64,000 bases of DNA from Nosema muscidifuracis (taxonomy: Eukaryota; Microsporidia; Nosematidae), in the NCBI GenBank assembly GCA_028335825.1, contig JAIOKI010000011.1, positions 188,501-252,500 on the forward strand, read 5' to 3'. The notes below the pieces were generated by a model that saw only the letters and a list, made by a program, of their open reading frames with translations, did not search any database and was not told the DNA's origin. Numbering within the stretch: position 1 is the first letter of the stretch; the number at the start of each line of letters is the position of its first letter. The position numbers and the translations under genes are program-made. Shown here piece after piece: positions 9,299 to 19,763 of this stretch.

Positions 9299-12235
9299 AT
9301 GCATAAACTAAAATATTTAGAAATAACAAATTTCAAAAGTTATAAAGAAACTCATAGAATCCCTTTTACTTGTATAATAGGACCAAATGGCTCTGGTAAG
9401 AGCAATATTCTTGATGCTATAATATTTTGTACATCAAATAAGCCATATAATGTTAGAAACTCTACAGTCAAATTAGTATTAATTAATAAAACATCAGAAA
9501 TAACTTTTACTAGATACATAAATAATTCAGGAAAAAGTTCATTTTTCTTTAATAATAAGAAAGTCGTATATAAAGAATATATAAACAATTTTATTATATA
9601 TCAAGCACATACTAACCTAAATATAGAAAAAATTATTGATGAAATTAGTGGAGCTTATGTATATAAAGATGAGTACGAGAAATTATCAAAAGAATATACA
9701 GATAGTTTAGCTAAACTTAAAATTGAAAGTGAGGCTAGGAAACAGTACCTTACTGTTCTAAAAGAAAATAAGAAATATGAAGAGGATTTTAAAAAAAATT
9801 TGGAGTTGATGAATAAGAAAAAAGAATTGGAAATGAAATTATTTGATCTTAAAATAAATAGTTTGTTTGTTAAATACAACAAACTAAATAAAATAAATTA
9901 TAAAAAAATTCTAGAAATTCGTGAATTAAAAAAAGAGACTGAAAAAATAAAAAGTAAGAAAAGTGTGATTCAAAGATATTTATCAGACATACAAGATAAG
10001 ATTGATATGAAACAAGATTTATTATCTAAATTAAATACTGATATAAAAAATCTTGATGAAATTAAGAAACCTATTGAAGGATTTGAAGATTTAGAAAAAG
10101 AGTATTACAAAGTATTAAACAATGGGTATACAAATAATGAAGAAAATAATAATATTATAGATCCAATATTAATAAATTTAAAGAAATCAAAGGAAGAATT
10201 AGAATTAAAAAATCAATCTAAAATAGATGAATATACTAAATTAATTAATGATGAACAAAATTATATTAATATACTTAATAATATTAATAATGAAATTATA
10301 CTTAATAAGAATATTAAAGTTAAAAGTGTTAAAATGTATAATCTTAAATCTAAATTGAAAAAGATAAATGGAGTTATTGGATTTATTCCTGATCTTATTA
10401 AATGTACTAATGATAAATATAATATAGCTGTAAGAAGTTTATTAAGTAAATATGAAAGTACAGTTATAGTTAAAGATGAAGAATGTGCAGTTGAATGTAT
10501 TAAATATTGTAAAGTTAATAGATTAGGAAGAATTACTTGTATAAGTTTAAAGAGTTATAATATTAATAAAAATAATATTAATAATGATATAAATAAAAAT
10601 AATGATACAAATAATATTAATAATAATATAAATGATATTAATATAAATAATAAAAAAGATATAAATAAGAATATAAGTCCTACTCTTGTAATAGATTTTC
10701 CATCAGATATAAAATCTATTATAGATTTTCTATTCTTTAATATTTTTATTACAGATTCTTCTTTCCAAGATTTACATAATTACTCTGATAAATATGATAT
10801 TTGTACAATAGATGGTGTATTAATTAAGAATAAAGGTAGATTAATTAAATATAATAATATAGTACATGAACAAATAGATGATTTAGTTGTAAAAAGAATG
10901 GATATATTAGATAAATTGAATGATATAAGAAAGATTAAAGATAAGTATAATAATATAGAATTAATTCAAGAAAGAATTAAAAAATTAGAGGGAGAAATAG
11001 AAAATAGAAAAATTATTCTTTCTAAGAAAGAGATATCTCCTAATATAGTAGAAAGTAAAGTTTTTAAAGATATATTTATAAAAAATGGATATATTAATTA
11101 TAATGATTATATTACTAGAAATAGTAAGTATTATAAAGAAGAAAAAGATTTAAGAAAGAAAGTTTTATTAGATAAGAAGAATAAAATAGAAAAAGAAATT
11201 AATAAATTTAATTTAGAAATAGATAGATTAAAAGAAGAGGATAATCAGTTAGTAGTAGTAGAATTAGAAGATATTGAAGAATATCCTTTATTTGATATAG
11301 AAGAAGAAAAAGAAAGAATTTTAGAAGAAATTAAGGATTTATATTTTATAGAGAGAAATATTTTTATTAAAGATTTAGATGATATAAAAAAAGATAATTT
11401 AAATATTGAAGGTAATTCAAATGTAAAGACTAATGTAGATTCAAAGGAAAATATAAATGAAGAAAATTCAAATGTAAAGGAAAACATTGAGACTAATTTA
11501 AATGAAGAAAATTCAAATGTAAAGGAAACTATAAAGACAAATGAAAAGGAAAATATTGAGACTAATTTAAATGTAAAGACAAATGAAAAATTAATTAATG
11601 ATAATATAGAAAAAATTAAGATTGAATTAAGAAATATTAATAATTTATTATCTTCTAATTCTCTTCTTATTAAGAATACTCTAAAAACAGACTTTAATTC
11701 TGATCTCTATGATAAAATGAAGAATAAGACTTATGAGATAAAAGGATTATTAAATACAATAAGAAATAAAAGAAATACTCTTTTCTTAGAATGTATTAAA
11801 AATATAAATGAGAGTATTAATATATTCTATAATAAAATTTTAGATGGATCTTGTAATCTAGTAGTAGAGAATAAAGAAGATCCTTATTCAGGAAGTGTCA
11901 AGTATTATGTGATGGTACCTAATAAGAAATATAAAGAATATTCTCATCTCAGTGGAGGAGAACAAATGATAAGTAGAATAATATTTATGTATGGAGTATA
12001 TCATTATAGAAGAAATAAATCTAATGAAGAGATAATTCCTTCTTTTATATTACTAGATGAAGTAGATAGTAATTTAGATAATTATAATGTAAATAAGCTA
12101 GTACAATTTATTAAGAATGAAGATATTCAAGTAGTAATGGTAAGTCTAAAAGTAGGAGTATATAAAGAATGTGATAGTATGATAGGAGTGTATAAGAGAG
12201 AAGGAAAGAGTAATTTACTTTATTATTCCTATTAG
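9299..12235 (+). CDS. SMC1: Structural maintenance of chromosomes protein 1 (cohesin SMC1)
   Basis: Cohesin ATPase holding sister chromatids. 978 aa, against about 1200 usual, so the coiled coils are shortened. Seen: N-terminal head KYLEITNFKSYKE with Walker A GPNGSGKS (residues 28-35); hinge from about 355 (NGVIGFIPDLIK...) with an Asn-rich insertion near 430; C-terminal head with signature LSGGEQM near 884 and Walker B FILLDEVDSNLDN near 915-927; then VSLKVGVYKECDSMIGVY, which matches the SMC1-specific ISLKEEFYxxADSLIGVY end. A repetitive Asn/Glu/Lys stretch (NVKENIETNLNEENS type) occupies about 700-765. Divergent from Mtr4. Confidence 0.9.
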   Translation: MHKLKYLEITNFKSYKETHRIPFTCIIGPNGSGKSNILDAIIFCTSNKPYNVRNSTVKLVLINKTSEITFTRYINNSGKSSFFFNNKKVVYKEYINNFIIYQAHTNLNIEKIIDEISGAYVYKDEYEKLSKEYTDSLAKLKIESEARKQYLTVLKENKKYEEDFKKNLELMNKKKELEMKLFDLKINSLFVKYNKLNKINYKKILEIRELKKETEKIKSKKSVIQRYLSDIQDKIDMKQDLLSKLNTDIKNLDEIKKPIEGFEDLEKEYYKVLNNGYTNNEENNNIIDPILINLKKSKEELELKNQSKIDEYTKLINDEQNYINILNNINNEIILNKNIKVKSVKMYNLKSKLKKINGVIGFIPDLIKCTNDKYNIAVRSLLSKYESTVIVKDEECAVECIKYCKVNRLGRITCISLKSYNINKNNINNDINKNNDTNNINNNINDININNKKDINKNISPTLVIDFPSDIKSIIDFLFFNIFITDSSFQDLHNYSDKYDICTIDGVLIKNKGRLIKYNNIVHEQIDDLVVKRMDILDKLNDIRKIKDKYNNIELIQERIKKLEGEIENRKIILSKKEISPNIVESKVFKDIFIKNGYINYNDYITRNSKYYKEEKDLRKKVLLDKKNKIEKEINKFNLEIDRLKEEDNQLVVVELEDIEEYPLFDIEEEKERILEEIKDLYFIERNIFIKDLDDIKKDNLNIEGNSNVKTNVDSKENINEENSNVKENIETNLNEENSNVKETIKTNEKENIETNLNVKTNEKLINDNIEKIKIELRNINNLLSSNSLLIKNTLKTDFNSDLYDKMKNKTYEIKGLLNTIRNKRNTLFLECIKNINESINIFYNKILDGSCNLVVENKEDPYSGSVKYYVMVPNKKYKEYSHLSGGEQMISRIIFMYGVYHYRRNKSNEEIIPSFILLDEVDSNLDNYNVNKLVQFIKNEDIQVVMVSLKVGVYKECDSMIGVYKREGKSNLLYYSY

Positions 12236-12611
12236 AAATGAATATTTATGAGATATTAAAATATTTATAATTAATACATTACTATGCATTTAAGGAGTTA
12301 GGAATATATTTATATATAAGATATTATATATATTTATAGATAATACATTATTATGCATGTAAGGAGATAGAAATATATTTATATATAAGACATTAATATG
12401 TTTATTTATAGATTAATATATTATATATAAATATTTTATTTATTTATAGACAAGATACTATATACTTATATATAAGAATATATTTCATATAAATAAGATA
12501 TTTATTTATAAAACATTAATTTATTAATGTATACTATCTAAACTAACCTTATATATTATATATTAACTATTCTATTATCAATATTGTATTTATATTTTAT
12601 CAAATTATTTA
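12236..12611. repeat. Spacer with TATATAAGA repeats
   Basis: Two longer copies (about 70 bp, containing ATACATTA-TATGCAT-TAAGGAG) at 12270-12380, then shorter degenerate TATTTATAGA/TATATAAGA units to about 12510. No gene seen. Confidence 0.6.
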
Positions 12612-12616
12612 CCCCC
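12612..12616 (+). promoter_or_regulatory. CCCCC start-site motif of the Sec66-like gene
   Basis: Five Cs three bases before the ATG at 12620; it decides this start over a longer TTG-initiated frame from 12584. Confidence 0.6.
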
Positions 12617-12619
12617 TTA

Positions 12620-13102
12620 ATGATTTTACTACTTTCTTTTGTTTTGTCAATTACAATGATAAGTCTTTCTTTAGTAAGGAAATATAGTAGACAAGATAAA
12701 CAAGATATAATGACAGAAGATATGAATATCTATTATGAAACTCTAGTAAAAGGTAATCCACAGAATAGTTATAAACAATTAGTAGTATGTTGTAATAATC
12801 TCCTTACTAGTATAAATATATTAGAAAAGAAGAAAGAGATAATAGATCCATTGTACAAAGACAGACTTGTTTCTGAAGATATGTATAACAGAATGAATGA
12901 TGAATTAAAGAGTATGTCTATACAGAAGATGATAATAGAAAGTGAAGCTAAGCAGTATAACAGAAATATATTTAAAGAATGTAAAGGAATGATGAATATA
13001 CCAGTGGAGAAGTGTTACAAGATGGTGGACGATATACATTTTGATAAAAAGAGGGAAGCATTAGAAATGGAATTATGTAAGAGACTTGTTAATAAAATGT
13101 GA
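12620..13102 (+). CDS. SEC66: Sec66/Sec71-like subunit of the Sec63 translocon complex
   Basis: Probable ER membrane protein of the post-translational translocon (Sec62/Sec63/Sec66/Sec72). 160 aa. Residues 1-22 (ILLLSFVLSITMISLSLV) are one membrane segment followed by a basic stretch. The cytosolic part has the family pattern LLTSINILEKKKEIIDPLYKDRLVSEDMYNRMNDELK, comparable to the fungal VRRSLKLKELAPQINLLYKNGSIGEDYWKRFETEVK segment, then a helical EAKQYN stretch. Shorter than the fungal ~200 residues. Assignment rests on this pattern, so moderate. Confidence 0.68.
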   Translation: MILLLSFVLSITMISLSLVRKYSRQDKQDIMTEDMNIYYETLVKGNPQNSYKQLVVCCNNLLTSINILEKKKEIIDPLYKDRLVSEDMYNRMNDELKSMSIQKMIIESEAKQYNRNIFKECKGMMNIPVEKCYKMVDDIHFDKKREALEMELCKRLVNKM

Positions 13103-13109
13103 GATTTAT

Positions 13110-13400
13110 TTTTAATTTATATATTAAAATAATGTATATTAAAATTAATTTATGTACGTATATTATGTATATTTAAATATATATATGTACGTATATTATG
13201 TATATTTAAATATATATATGTATGTACATTTTGATATATGTATATGTAAATTAATTTATGTACATTTTTTATATATACATTTTTAATCTATATATTTAAT
13301 TTATATGTATATTAATATATTTATATTTATGCTTATATTTAATATATATATAACTAATCTATATATTTATCCTTATATTTAATTTATACTAGTATATTTA
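13110..13400. repeat. Spacer with ATGTACGTATATTATGTATATTTAA repeat
   Basis: A ~40-bp unit with ATGTACGTATATTATGTAT is repeated at about 13150-13260, first in exact and then degenerate form, followed by ATATTTAATTTATA-type units. It lies between convergent genes. Confidence 0.6.
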
Positions 13401-13518
13401 TATGAAATACTAGAAAACTCAATAAATAGTAAATTAATAAATAATTTTTTCAGTTTATCATTATTTCTTGATAAATTAATAATTAAAGTTGATTCTTTAT
13501 TTATTCACACTATTCTAT

Positions 13519-13791
13519 TTAATTTTCTTCATTTTGTCTTTTTTCTTTAGCTCGTCTATTCTGAAACCATATATTAATATTTTTAAGGGGTATTCCTAAC
13601 CTATCACTAAGCCTATCCCTTGATGATTGTGAAGGATGAGGATGATACTTAAAATAATTCTCTAAAAAATCTTTCTGTGCACTACTCAGTATTATCCTCG
13701 ATCTTGTTTTTATATTATCAGTATAGTATTTCTGTATATCATCTGATGAATCAATAATCTTTACTTTCTTTTTTATAGGGGGAGATACCAT
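13519..13791 (-). CDS. Homeodomain transcription factor
   Basis: 90-residue nuclear DNA-binding protein consisting almost only of a homeodomain. Residues about 29-88: TRSRIILSSAQKDFLENYFKYHP (arm and helix 1), SRDRLSDRLGIPLKNINIWFQNRRAKEKRQ (helices 2-3). Recognition-helix core WFQNRRAK with Gln50 and Asn51 is intact. The N-terminal tail PPIKKKVKIIDSS is basic and may act as nuclear signal. Small single-domain homeobox genes are a known microsporidian family; the target genes are unknown. The ATG at 13791 is preceded by ACACC rather than a full CCC. Confidence 0.9.
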   Translation of the reverse strand: MVSPPIKKKVKIIDSSDDIQKYYTDNIKTRSRIILSSAQKDFLENYFKYHPHPSQSSRDRLSDRLGIPLKNINIWFQNRRAKEKRQNEEN

Positions 13792-14657
13792 GGTGTTAAT
13801 TTTTTATTTATATTTATTCATGTAGATATATTAACTGAATAAGGTAAATTGAAATCAATAGAAATAAAAGAAATTAGTGTATTTTAAAAATAAGATATAT
13901 TTATTTTAATTAGTATTTGGGGTTAAAAAATATTATTTATAAATTTTTGGTTAATTTAGCTTCTTTTTGAGATGTCGTTTAGAAAAAAATTTTAAGTATA
14001 CAAAAAAAATTAATTAATAGAAAATATTTAATTTAGTTTTAAAAATACGAATATTTATGATAAAATCTTCATATTAAATAATACAAATTGGTTGAAGTAG
14101 AGTATTATTAGTATTAATATAAAGTTAGGTATTTATAAGAAATATATTCTTAAAAATAATGATTTATTATATTGTTATGATTATATTTTAATATATTGTT
14201 ATAAGTATTGTTATAATTTAATGTTAATATATTGTTATGATTATATTTTAATATATTGTTATAAATATTGTTGTATTATTAATATATTGTTAAAAATATT
14301 ATTTAATAAAAATATTTTTATAAAATATTGATTATTTTTTTAAAATTCTATTTTATAATAAAAACTTATATTTTAAACTACATGTAAAATTCTATAAAAA
14401 AATATTTATTAAGATATTTCTCTATAAAATTTATTTCCTTATGATTAGTTAAAATAATCTTACCAATAATCAATACATAAAAATTATCTATAAAATTTAT
14501 TTCCTTATGATTAGTTAAAATAATCTTACCAATAATCAATACATAAAAATATTATTAAGATATTTCTCTATAAAATTTATTTCCTTATGATTAGTTAAAA
14601 TAATCTTACCAATAATCAATACATAAAAAATATTTATTTTTTTTTTTTATCTAAAAA
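13792..14657. repeat. Divergent spacer with 3-copy long tandem repeat
   Basis: 866 bp with no gene. About 14090-14290 has degenerate TTAATATATTGTTAT units. At about 14419-14630 a longer unit, roughly 65-80 bp and beginning TCTATAAAATTTATTTCC with ATAATCTTACCAATAATC inside, occurs three times almost unchanged. The low divergence of this repeat suggests it is young. Confidence 0.75.
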
Positions 14658-14665
14658 CCCCTAAA

Positions 14666-16069
14666 ATGATCACAGACCTTGGTAAATCAATAACATCCTC
14701 TTTATCCAGACTTTTCTCATCAACAATAACAGACGAATCTATTAATAATATTATAGATGATATTTGTTCATCTCTTATAAGTTCAAATGTTAATCCAAAA
14801 TATGTTAATCAAATAAAACTGAATCTTAAAAATAAAATTGCTGATACAAAGTCTATTCAAGGATTTAATAAACAAAAAGTTATAGAAACAGCTGTTTATA
14901 ACTCATTGGTAGATCTTATAGATCCAAAAGTTAAACCAATAGACCTTTGTAAAGGTAAATCTAATGTAGTAGTTTTTGTTGGATTACAAGGAGCAGGTAA
15001 AACTACTTCAATTTGTAAATATGCTAATTATTATAAGAAGAAAGGTTTGAAAGTAGGTTTAGTATGTGCTGATACATTTAGAGCTGGTGCTTTTGATCAG
15101 ATAAAACAAAATGCTCTTAAAATTAAAATTCCATTTTATGGTAGTGAAGAAGCTGATCCAGTAGTAGTAGCTTTAGAAGGAGTAAGTAGATTTCGTAAAG
15201 AAGATTTTGATTTAATTTGTGTAGATACTAGTGGTAGACATACTCAAGAAAAAGATTTATTTAATGAAATGAAAGATATAATACAATCTGTTAATCCTGA
15301 TAATATAATATTCGTTATGGATGCTGGTATAGGTCAATCAGCTGAAGATCAAGCTATTGGATTTAAAAATGCTGTAGATGTAGGATCAATTATTATTACA
15401 AAAATAGATGGTACTACTAAAGCAGGAGGAGCTATTTCATCAGTAGCAGCTACTAATTGTCCTATTTTATTCGTTGGTACAGGTGAGAACATGGAAGATT
15501 TTGAAGTATTCGAACCTAAAGGTTTTGTAGGAAGAATGTTAGGAATGGGAGATTTAGCAGGTCTTTCTAAGAAGATTTCTGATTTAAAGATTGATGAAAA
15601 AGAAATATTTGATAAATTTCAAAAAGGAACATTCACTCTCAAAGATTTTTATACACAATTTAAACAATTACTAAGTCTTGGTCCAATGACTAAATTATTT
15701 GAAATGATGCCAGGTATGTCAAATTTTAAATTACCTGATGAGAAGAAGTTTAAAAAATTATTGTGTATATTTGATTCATTTTCTAAAAGAGAACTCGATT
15801 CTGATGGATCTATTTTAGAAAAAGAACCTTCTCGTATTATTAGAGTATCAATAGGATCAGCTTGTTCACCTCAAGATATTTCTGATTTATTAGTTCAATT
15901 TAAAAATATGTCTAATATGATGAAGAAATTTTCTAATATGCCTGGGTATGGAGATATGTTAGGAAGAGATCCTGGATCTATGAGTGAAGCACAGAAGGCT
16001 AAATTTAGACAGCAAGCTAAAGGAATGATACCAAAAGATTTACTTGATAGTATGAGTGGATTACTTTAA
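14666..16069 (+). CDS. SRP54: Signal recognition particle 54 kDa protein
   Basis: SRP GTPase that binds signal sequences and SRP RNA and docks ribosomes at the ER. 467 aa. Domain order: N domain 1-95; G domain with P-loop GLQGAGKT near 106-113, CADTFRAGAFDQ, DTSGRHTQE, TKIDGTTKAGGA and FVGTGE; M domain from about 300 with Met-rich helices (LFEMMPGMSNF, FKNMSNMMKKFSNMPGYGDMLG). The M domain keeps the SRP RNA-binding pattern SIGSACSPQDISDLL, where most orthologs have GSG. CCCC lies four bases before the ATG. All GTPase motifs intact. Confidence 0.96.
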   Translation: MITDLGKSITSSLSRLFSSTITDESINNIIDDICSSLISSNVNPKYVNQIKLNLKNKIADTKSIQGFNKQKVIETAVYNSLVDLIDPKVKPIDLCKGKSNVVVFVGLQGAGKTTSICKYANYYKKKGLKVGLVCADTFRAGAFDQIKQNALKIKIPFYGSEEADPVVVALEGVSRFRKEDFDLICVDTSGRHTQEKDLFNEMKDIIQSVNPDNIIFVMDAGIGQSAEDQAIGFKNAVDVGSIIITKIDGTTKAGGAISSVAATNCPILFVGTGENMEDFEVFEPKGFVGRMLGMGDLAGLSKKISDLKIDEKEIFDKFQKGTFTLKDFYTQFKQLLSLGPMTKLFEMMPGMSNFKLPDEKKFKKLLCIFDSFSKRELDSDGSILEKEPSRIIRVSIGSACSPQDISDLLVQFKNMSNMMKKFSNMPGYGDMLGRDPGSMSEAQKAKFRQQAKGMIPKDLLDSMSGLL

Positions 16070-16470
16070 TTGAATTATTATTTTTTAATTTATGTACTTA
16101 AAATATTTCAATTTTTTATTTATAATATAATTTTAATACACTGCATAAAAAATATAGATAGTATTATATTGACTTTCACGTCATTTTTAATACATAAATT
16201 ATATAGTTTTTGATATACTCATATTTTTAATATATCAAAATTATGTCGCATTTTTAATATATTACATAAATTTACATTATAAAAATATATACTTATATTT
16301 TAATACATAAATAATACAGTTTTTAATATACTCATATTTTTACATTATAAATCATATAGTTTTTAATATAATAATACTCATATTTTTAATATATACTCAT
16401 ATTTTTTAATACATAAATAATATAGTCTTTAATATACTCATATTTTTAATACATTGATTTATTTAAAAGT
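16070..16470. repeat. Spacer with TTTTTAATATACTCATA repeats
   Basis: About eight degenerate copies of a ~30-bp unit containing TTTTTAATATACTCATATTT and ATACATAAATAATATAGT between convergent genes. No gene seen. Confidence 0.65.
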
Positions 16471-17148
16471 TTAATTACAATCCTGACTACTTATCTCAGT
16501 AGTAGCTAATTCAAGACTCTTTCTAAACACTGCACTCCATACAGAATCCATAAATATAAAACATTCTTCTCCTTTCAATATTAACTCACTAATTCCATTT
16601 CTTACTCTATTATACAAAACATCAAGCTTTTTCCTTTGTTTAATAATACCTTTTAAAACTATTCTTTCATCTTTGTCAGTAGTAGACCTGTACTTCTGTA
16701 TATATTTTTCAATTTCTTTATAATTCTCTTTACAAATATTTAAAAATTCATAATTCAATTCTCTCATAGTTTTACACTCAAGTCTTGTTTTTATATACGA
16801 ATCTTCTCTTAGAGTATTTATATCAGAAGATGGTATTGTAGACAAACTGTTATAAAAAGCATCTTCTGTAACAAAATCTTCATTTTTGATTTTCTTCTCA
16901 AAATCTTCTATAATTTTGTCTCTACACATTCTGTCTAGTTTATAAAAATAATCTTTCTTGTTCCACATTTTTGATACATCTTCTTTAATTTCATAGAAAA
17001 CTTCATCCTCACTTTGATCATTCTTAAGATCTGTTGATGATGTGTTCTCTTCTGATTCTTTATAAAGAGATGCGTATGTATCATTTGTTATAGGATACAT
17101 TCCTTCTAAATTTAGTGAAGGTATATTTGTATTTTCATCTTCACTCAT
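16471..17148 (-). CDS. Hypothetical protein, acidic N-terminus, helical C-terminal part
   Basis: 225 residues, not recognised. Residues 1-60 are acidic and Ser/Asn-rich (probably disordered); 60-225 look all-helical with many charged residues (KDYFYKLDRMCRDKIIEDFEKKIK, ENYKEIEKYIQKYR). No membrane segment or enzyme motif. The ATG at 17148 follows CCCTAGC, supporting a real gene. Could be a structural or complex subunit, function unknown. Confidence 0.7.
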   Translation of the reverse strand: MSEDENTNIPSLNLEGMYPITNDTYASLYKESEENTSSTDLKNDQSEDEVFYEIKEDVSKMWNKKDYFYKLDRMCRDKIIEDFEKKIKNEDFVTEDAFYNSLSTIPSSDINTLREDSYIKTRLECKTMRELNYEFLNICKENYKEIEKYIQKYRSTTDKDERIVLKGIIKQRKKLDVLYNRVRNGISELILKGEECFIFMDSVWSAVFRKSLELATTEISSQDCN

Positions 17149-17164
17149 GCTAGGGTTAAAAAAA

Positions 17165-17525
17165 GTTGAATTAATTTTATTTATATATTATTAAGGTATT
17201 AATATGATGGTGAACATATTATTTTTTATGATTTTAGTGGTTAAGTTTGAATTAATTTTATTTATATATTATTAGGGTATTAGTATGATGGTGTACATAT
17301 TATTATTTTTTATGCTATTAGTGGTTAATTTTGAATTAATTGTTTTATAATCTTATTAAGGTATTAGTATGATGGTGTGCAATAAGAATTATTTTTTTAT
17401 GATTTTAGTGGTTAAGTTAAAATAATTGTTTTATAATATTATTAAGGTATTAGTATGATGGTGTACATATTATTTTTTTATGATTTTAGTGGTTAAGTTT
17501 GAATTAATTGTTTTATATATTGATA
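17165..17525. repeat. Four-copy ~95-bp tandem repeat
   Basis: Unit contains TTAAGGTATTAGTATGATGG, then TGTACATATTATTTTTTATG and ATTTTAGTGGTTAAGTTTGA; four copies with small changes. It fills the divergent spacer between the 225-residue gene and uL10, so any promoter elements lie within or beside it. Confidence 0.85.
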
Positions 17526-17689
17526 AGTAATATTTTAATTATAATTCATTAGTTATCTACATATTGATAATAAGTAAATACATATTTATTTCTTTTAATA
17601 TTATAAAGTAATTTTTTGCTTTAAACCATTAATAATAATTTTTTTTATAATTCATTGATGATAATTTTTTATTTTTTTTTACCCCAAAG

Positions 17690-18490
17690 ATGACAGTTAA
17701 AGAGTCCAAAGTTAGAAAGCAAAACACTTTCGAAAAAGCTAGAGAATGTTTTAATACATACAACAAGTTTGCACTTGTATCCATGGATAACATCATATCA
17801 AACCAGCTTAAAGAGATGAAGAGAGCATGGGGTCTATCTTCAACATTCCTTATGGGTAAGAATACAAGTGTAAGAAGAGCTCTTAAAGATCTTAATAAGA
17901 ATGAATTAGTAGATGTATTAGACAAGATTAAGGGAAATATTAGTATTATCTTCTTTAAAGATAATATCAAACAAGTTAAGAAAGTCATAGACGATTTTGA
18001 AAGGGAGAGTGTAGCTAAAGTAGGAGATATTGCTCAGACTGATGTATGGATAAAAGCTCATGTAACTGGTATGACATCAGAAAAGACAGGATATTTCCAA
18101 ACATTAGGTATTCCTACTAAAATTACTAAAGGTAAGATTGAAATCATGCAAGACTTTTTGGTACTCAACAAAGGAGATAAAGTTGGACCAAGTCAAGCTA
18201 ACTTACTAGCTCTTATCAATATAAAACCATTTAAGTATAAAATGAAAATTCTTAGTATATTCGAAGAAGGAGAATTTTATGATCCATCTCTTATCGATAT
18301 ATCTGAGGAAGATATACAAGAATTCTACAGAAGTTCTATATTTGATATTGCTAGATTCAGTATGGGAAGTGATATTATTACAGAGGCAAGTGTACCTTAT
18401 GAAATCAATAGGGCATTTAAGAGTGTATTAGATTTTGGATATGGAACAGGTATTAGAATTATTGATTCACCATACCCAGAAGTTAATTAA
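17690..18490 (+). CDS. RPLP0: 60S ribosomal protein uL10 (P0), lacking the C-terminal stalk tail
   Basis: Base of the ribosomal stalk. 266 aa against about 310-320. Matches P0 from residue 1 (RKQNTFEKARECFNTYNKFALVSMDNI, FLMGKNTSVRRAL) through the second domain (KAHVTGMTSEKTGYFQTLGIPTKI, GDKVGPSQANLLALINIKPF) to MGSDIITEASVPYEINRAFKSVLDFGYG. It stops at SPYPEVN, where other P0 proteins go on with the helices that bind P1/P2 and the acidic MGFGLFD end. I see no continuation of the tail in the next ~100 bases. CCCC is four bases before the ATG. Confidence 0.92.
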   Translation: MTVKESKVRKQNTFEKARECFNTYNKFALVSMDNIISNQLKEMKRAWGLSSTFLMGKNTSVRRALKDLNKNELVDVLDKIKGNISIIFFKDNIKQVKKVIDDFERESVAKVGDIAQTDVWIKAHVTGMTSEKTGYFQTLGIPTKITKGKIEIMQDFLVLNKGDKVGPSQANLLALINIKPFKYKMKILSIFEEGEFYDPSLIDISEEDIQEFYRSSIFDIARFSMGSDIITEASVPYEINRAFKSVLDFGYGTGIRIIDSPYPEVN

Positions 18491-19620
18491 AAAATTAATT
18501 TAAAAAGTATATTATTTGAAATCTATAAGTTGTTGTGAAATGCCTTTTTACTTAAATTATAAATGAATTTGTATTGTATTATTTTAATAAATGACAGTTA
18601 TTTAAAAAATTATATGTTGTTGTGAAATTTCTATTTACTTAATTGTTAAATGAATTTGTCTTGTATTATTTTAATAAATAACTTCTATTTACTTAATTAT
18701 AAATGAATTTGACTCGTCTTATTTTAATAAATAAATATTCTTTACTTGAATTTTACTAAAATATGAATGGACATATTTATATACATCATAAAATCTTAGT
18801 ACTTATACTGAATAGATTAAATTAAAGAAGAAAATTTAAAATTCAATTTTAGAAATAAAGTGTATATATAAGTATTATCATTATTACTTAACTGGATTAT
18901 AATCATTTTAACTCTTATCAAAACTAAAATACTAAGAATCTTTTAAAATATTAAATATTATTTATAAATATAAAACGGGAATCATCTTGGTATTACTGAT
19001 GATAACAAAAAAAACTTTTTATATTATATTATAGAATTTATTATATCAAGATCTTTCTTATTATAATATCTTTAGAAAAGATTTAATTATACCTTATTAG
19101 TATAAAATTAAATTGAATGAAAGAAAATCTTAAATAGCATTAAATATTTATAAATTAATATTAAATATGATGCCAATTCAATAATCAGTAATTGAAGAAA
19201 TGAAGGATTTCAAATAAATAAAATAATGTATTCTATTTTGATAAAAATTATGATGATTGTAATTAATTATCATTATATTTTTTTTAGAATAAAATACTAA
19301 AATTTATTAATTTTGTTTAAGCTTCTTATAAATAAATCAAGAAAGTTTTTTTCTATTAAGTCAGTAAATATGAAAAAAATATTCCTTTCGTATAATTCCT
19401 GTCTTTACTAGAAAAATTAATTTGATTACAAATATTTAAAATCTAGTGATTATTTATAAATACATCAATAAGATTACTAATGTTAAGATTTTAAAATAAT
19501 GATAAAATATAAAGGAAAGACTTAATAAAACTGAAGTGATTTATAAAATTTTATATCTTTATAAAATAGCCAGAGCAAATTTCAAATAGAAGTGATTTAT
19601 AAAAATAAAATTTTATAAAA
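18491..19620. repeat. Long spacer, tandem repeats at both ends
   Basis: 1.1 kb with no gene. At 18520-18745, three degenerate copies of a ~75-bp unit contain TTTACTTAA, TAAATGAATTTG and TTATTTTAATAAAT. At about 19530-19620, a ~54-bp unit (AGTGATTTATAAA...TTTATAAAATAGCCAGAGC) occurs twice. The second copy runs into the tRNA-Leu gene, so 19567-19576 duplicates the last ten bases of the tRNA. The middle is plain AT-rich sequence. Confidence 0.6.
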
Positions 19621-19702
19621 TAGCCAGAGCGGGGTTCGAACCCGCGCCTCCGAAGAGAATGGCACCTTAAGCCACCGCCTTAGACCACTCGGCCATCTGA
19701 CT
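19621..19702 (-). tRNA. tRNA-Leu (anticodon AAG)
   Basis: 82 nt with the long variable arm of class II tRNAs (TCTCTTCGGAG). The acceptor stem pairs AGTCAGA with TCTGGCT, discriminator A. Anticodon loop TTAAGGT gives AAG; the T arm is GCGGG-TTCGAAC-CCCGC. No intron, CCA not encoded. Confidence 0.95.
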
Positions 19703-19763
19703 TCAAAATTAAAGTACATAATAAAATTAATTAGTCTACACTTATCATTATTAATAAAATAAT

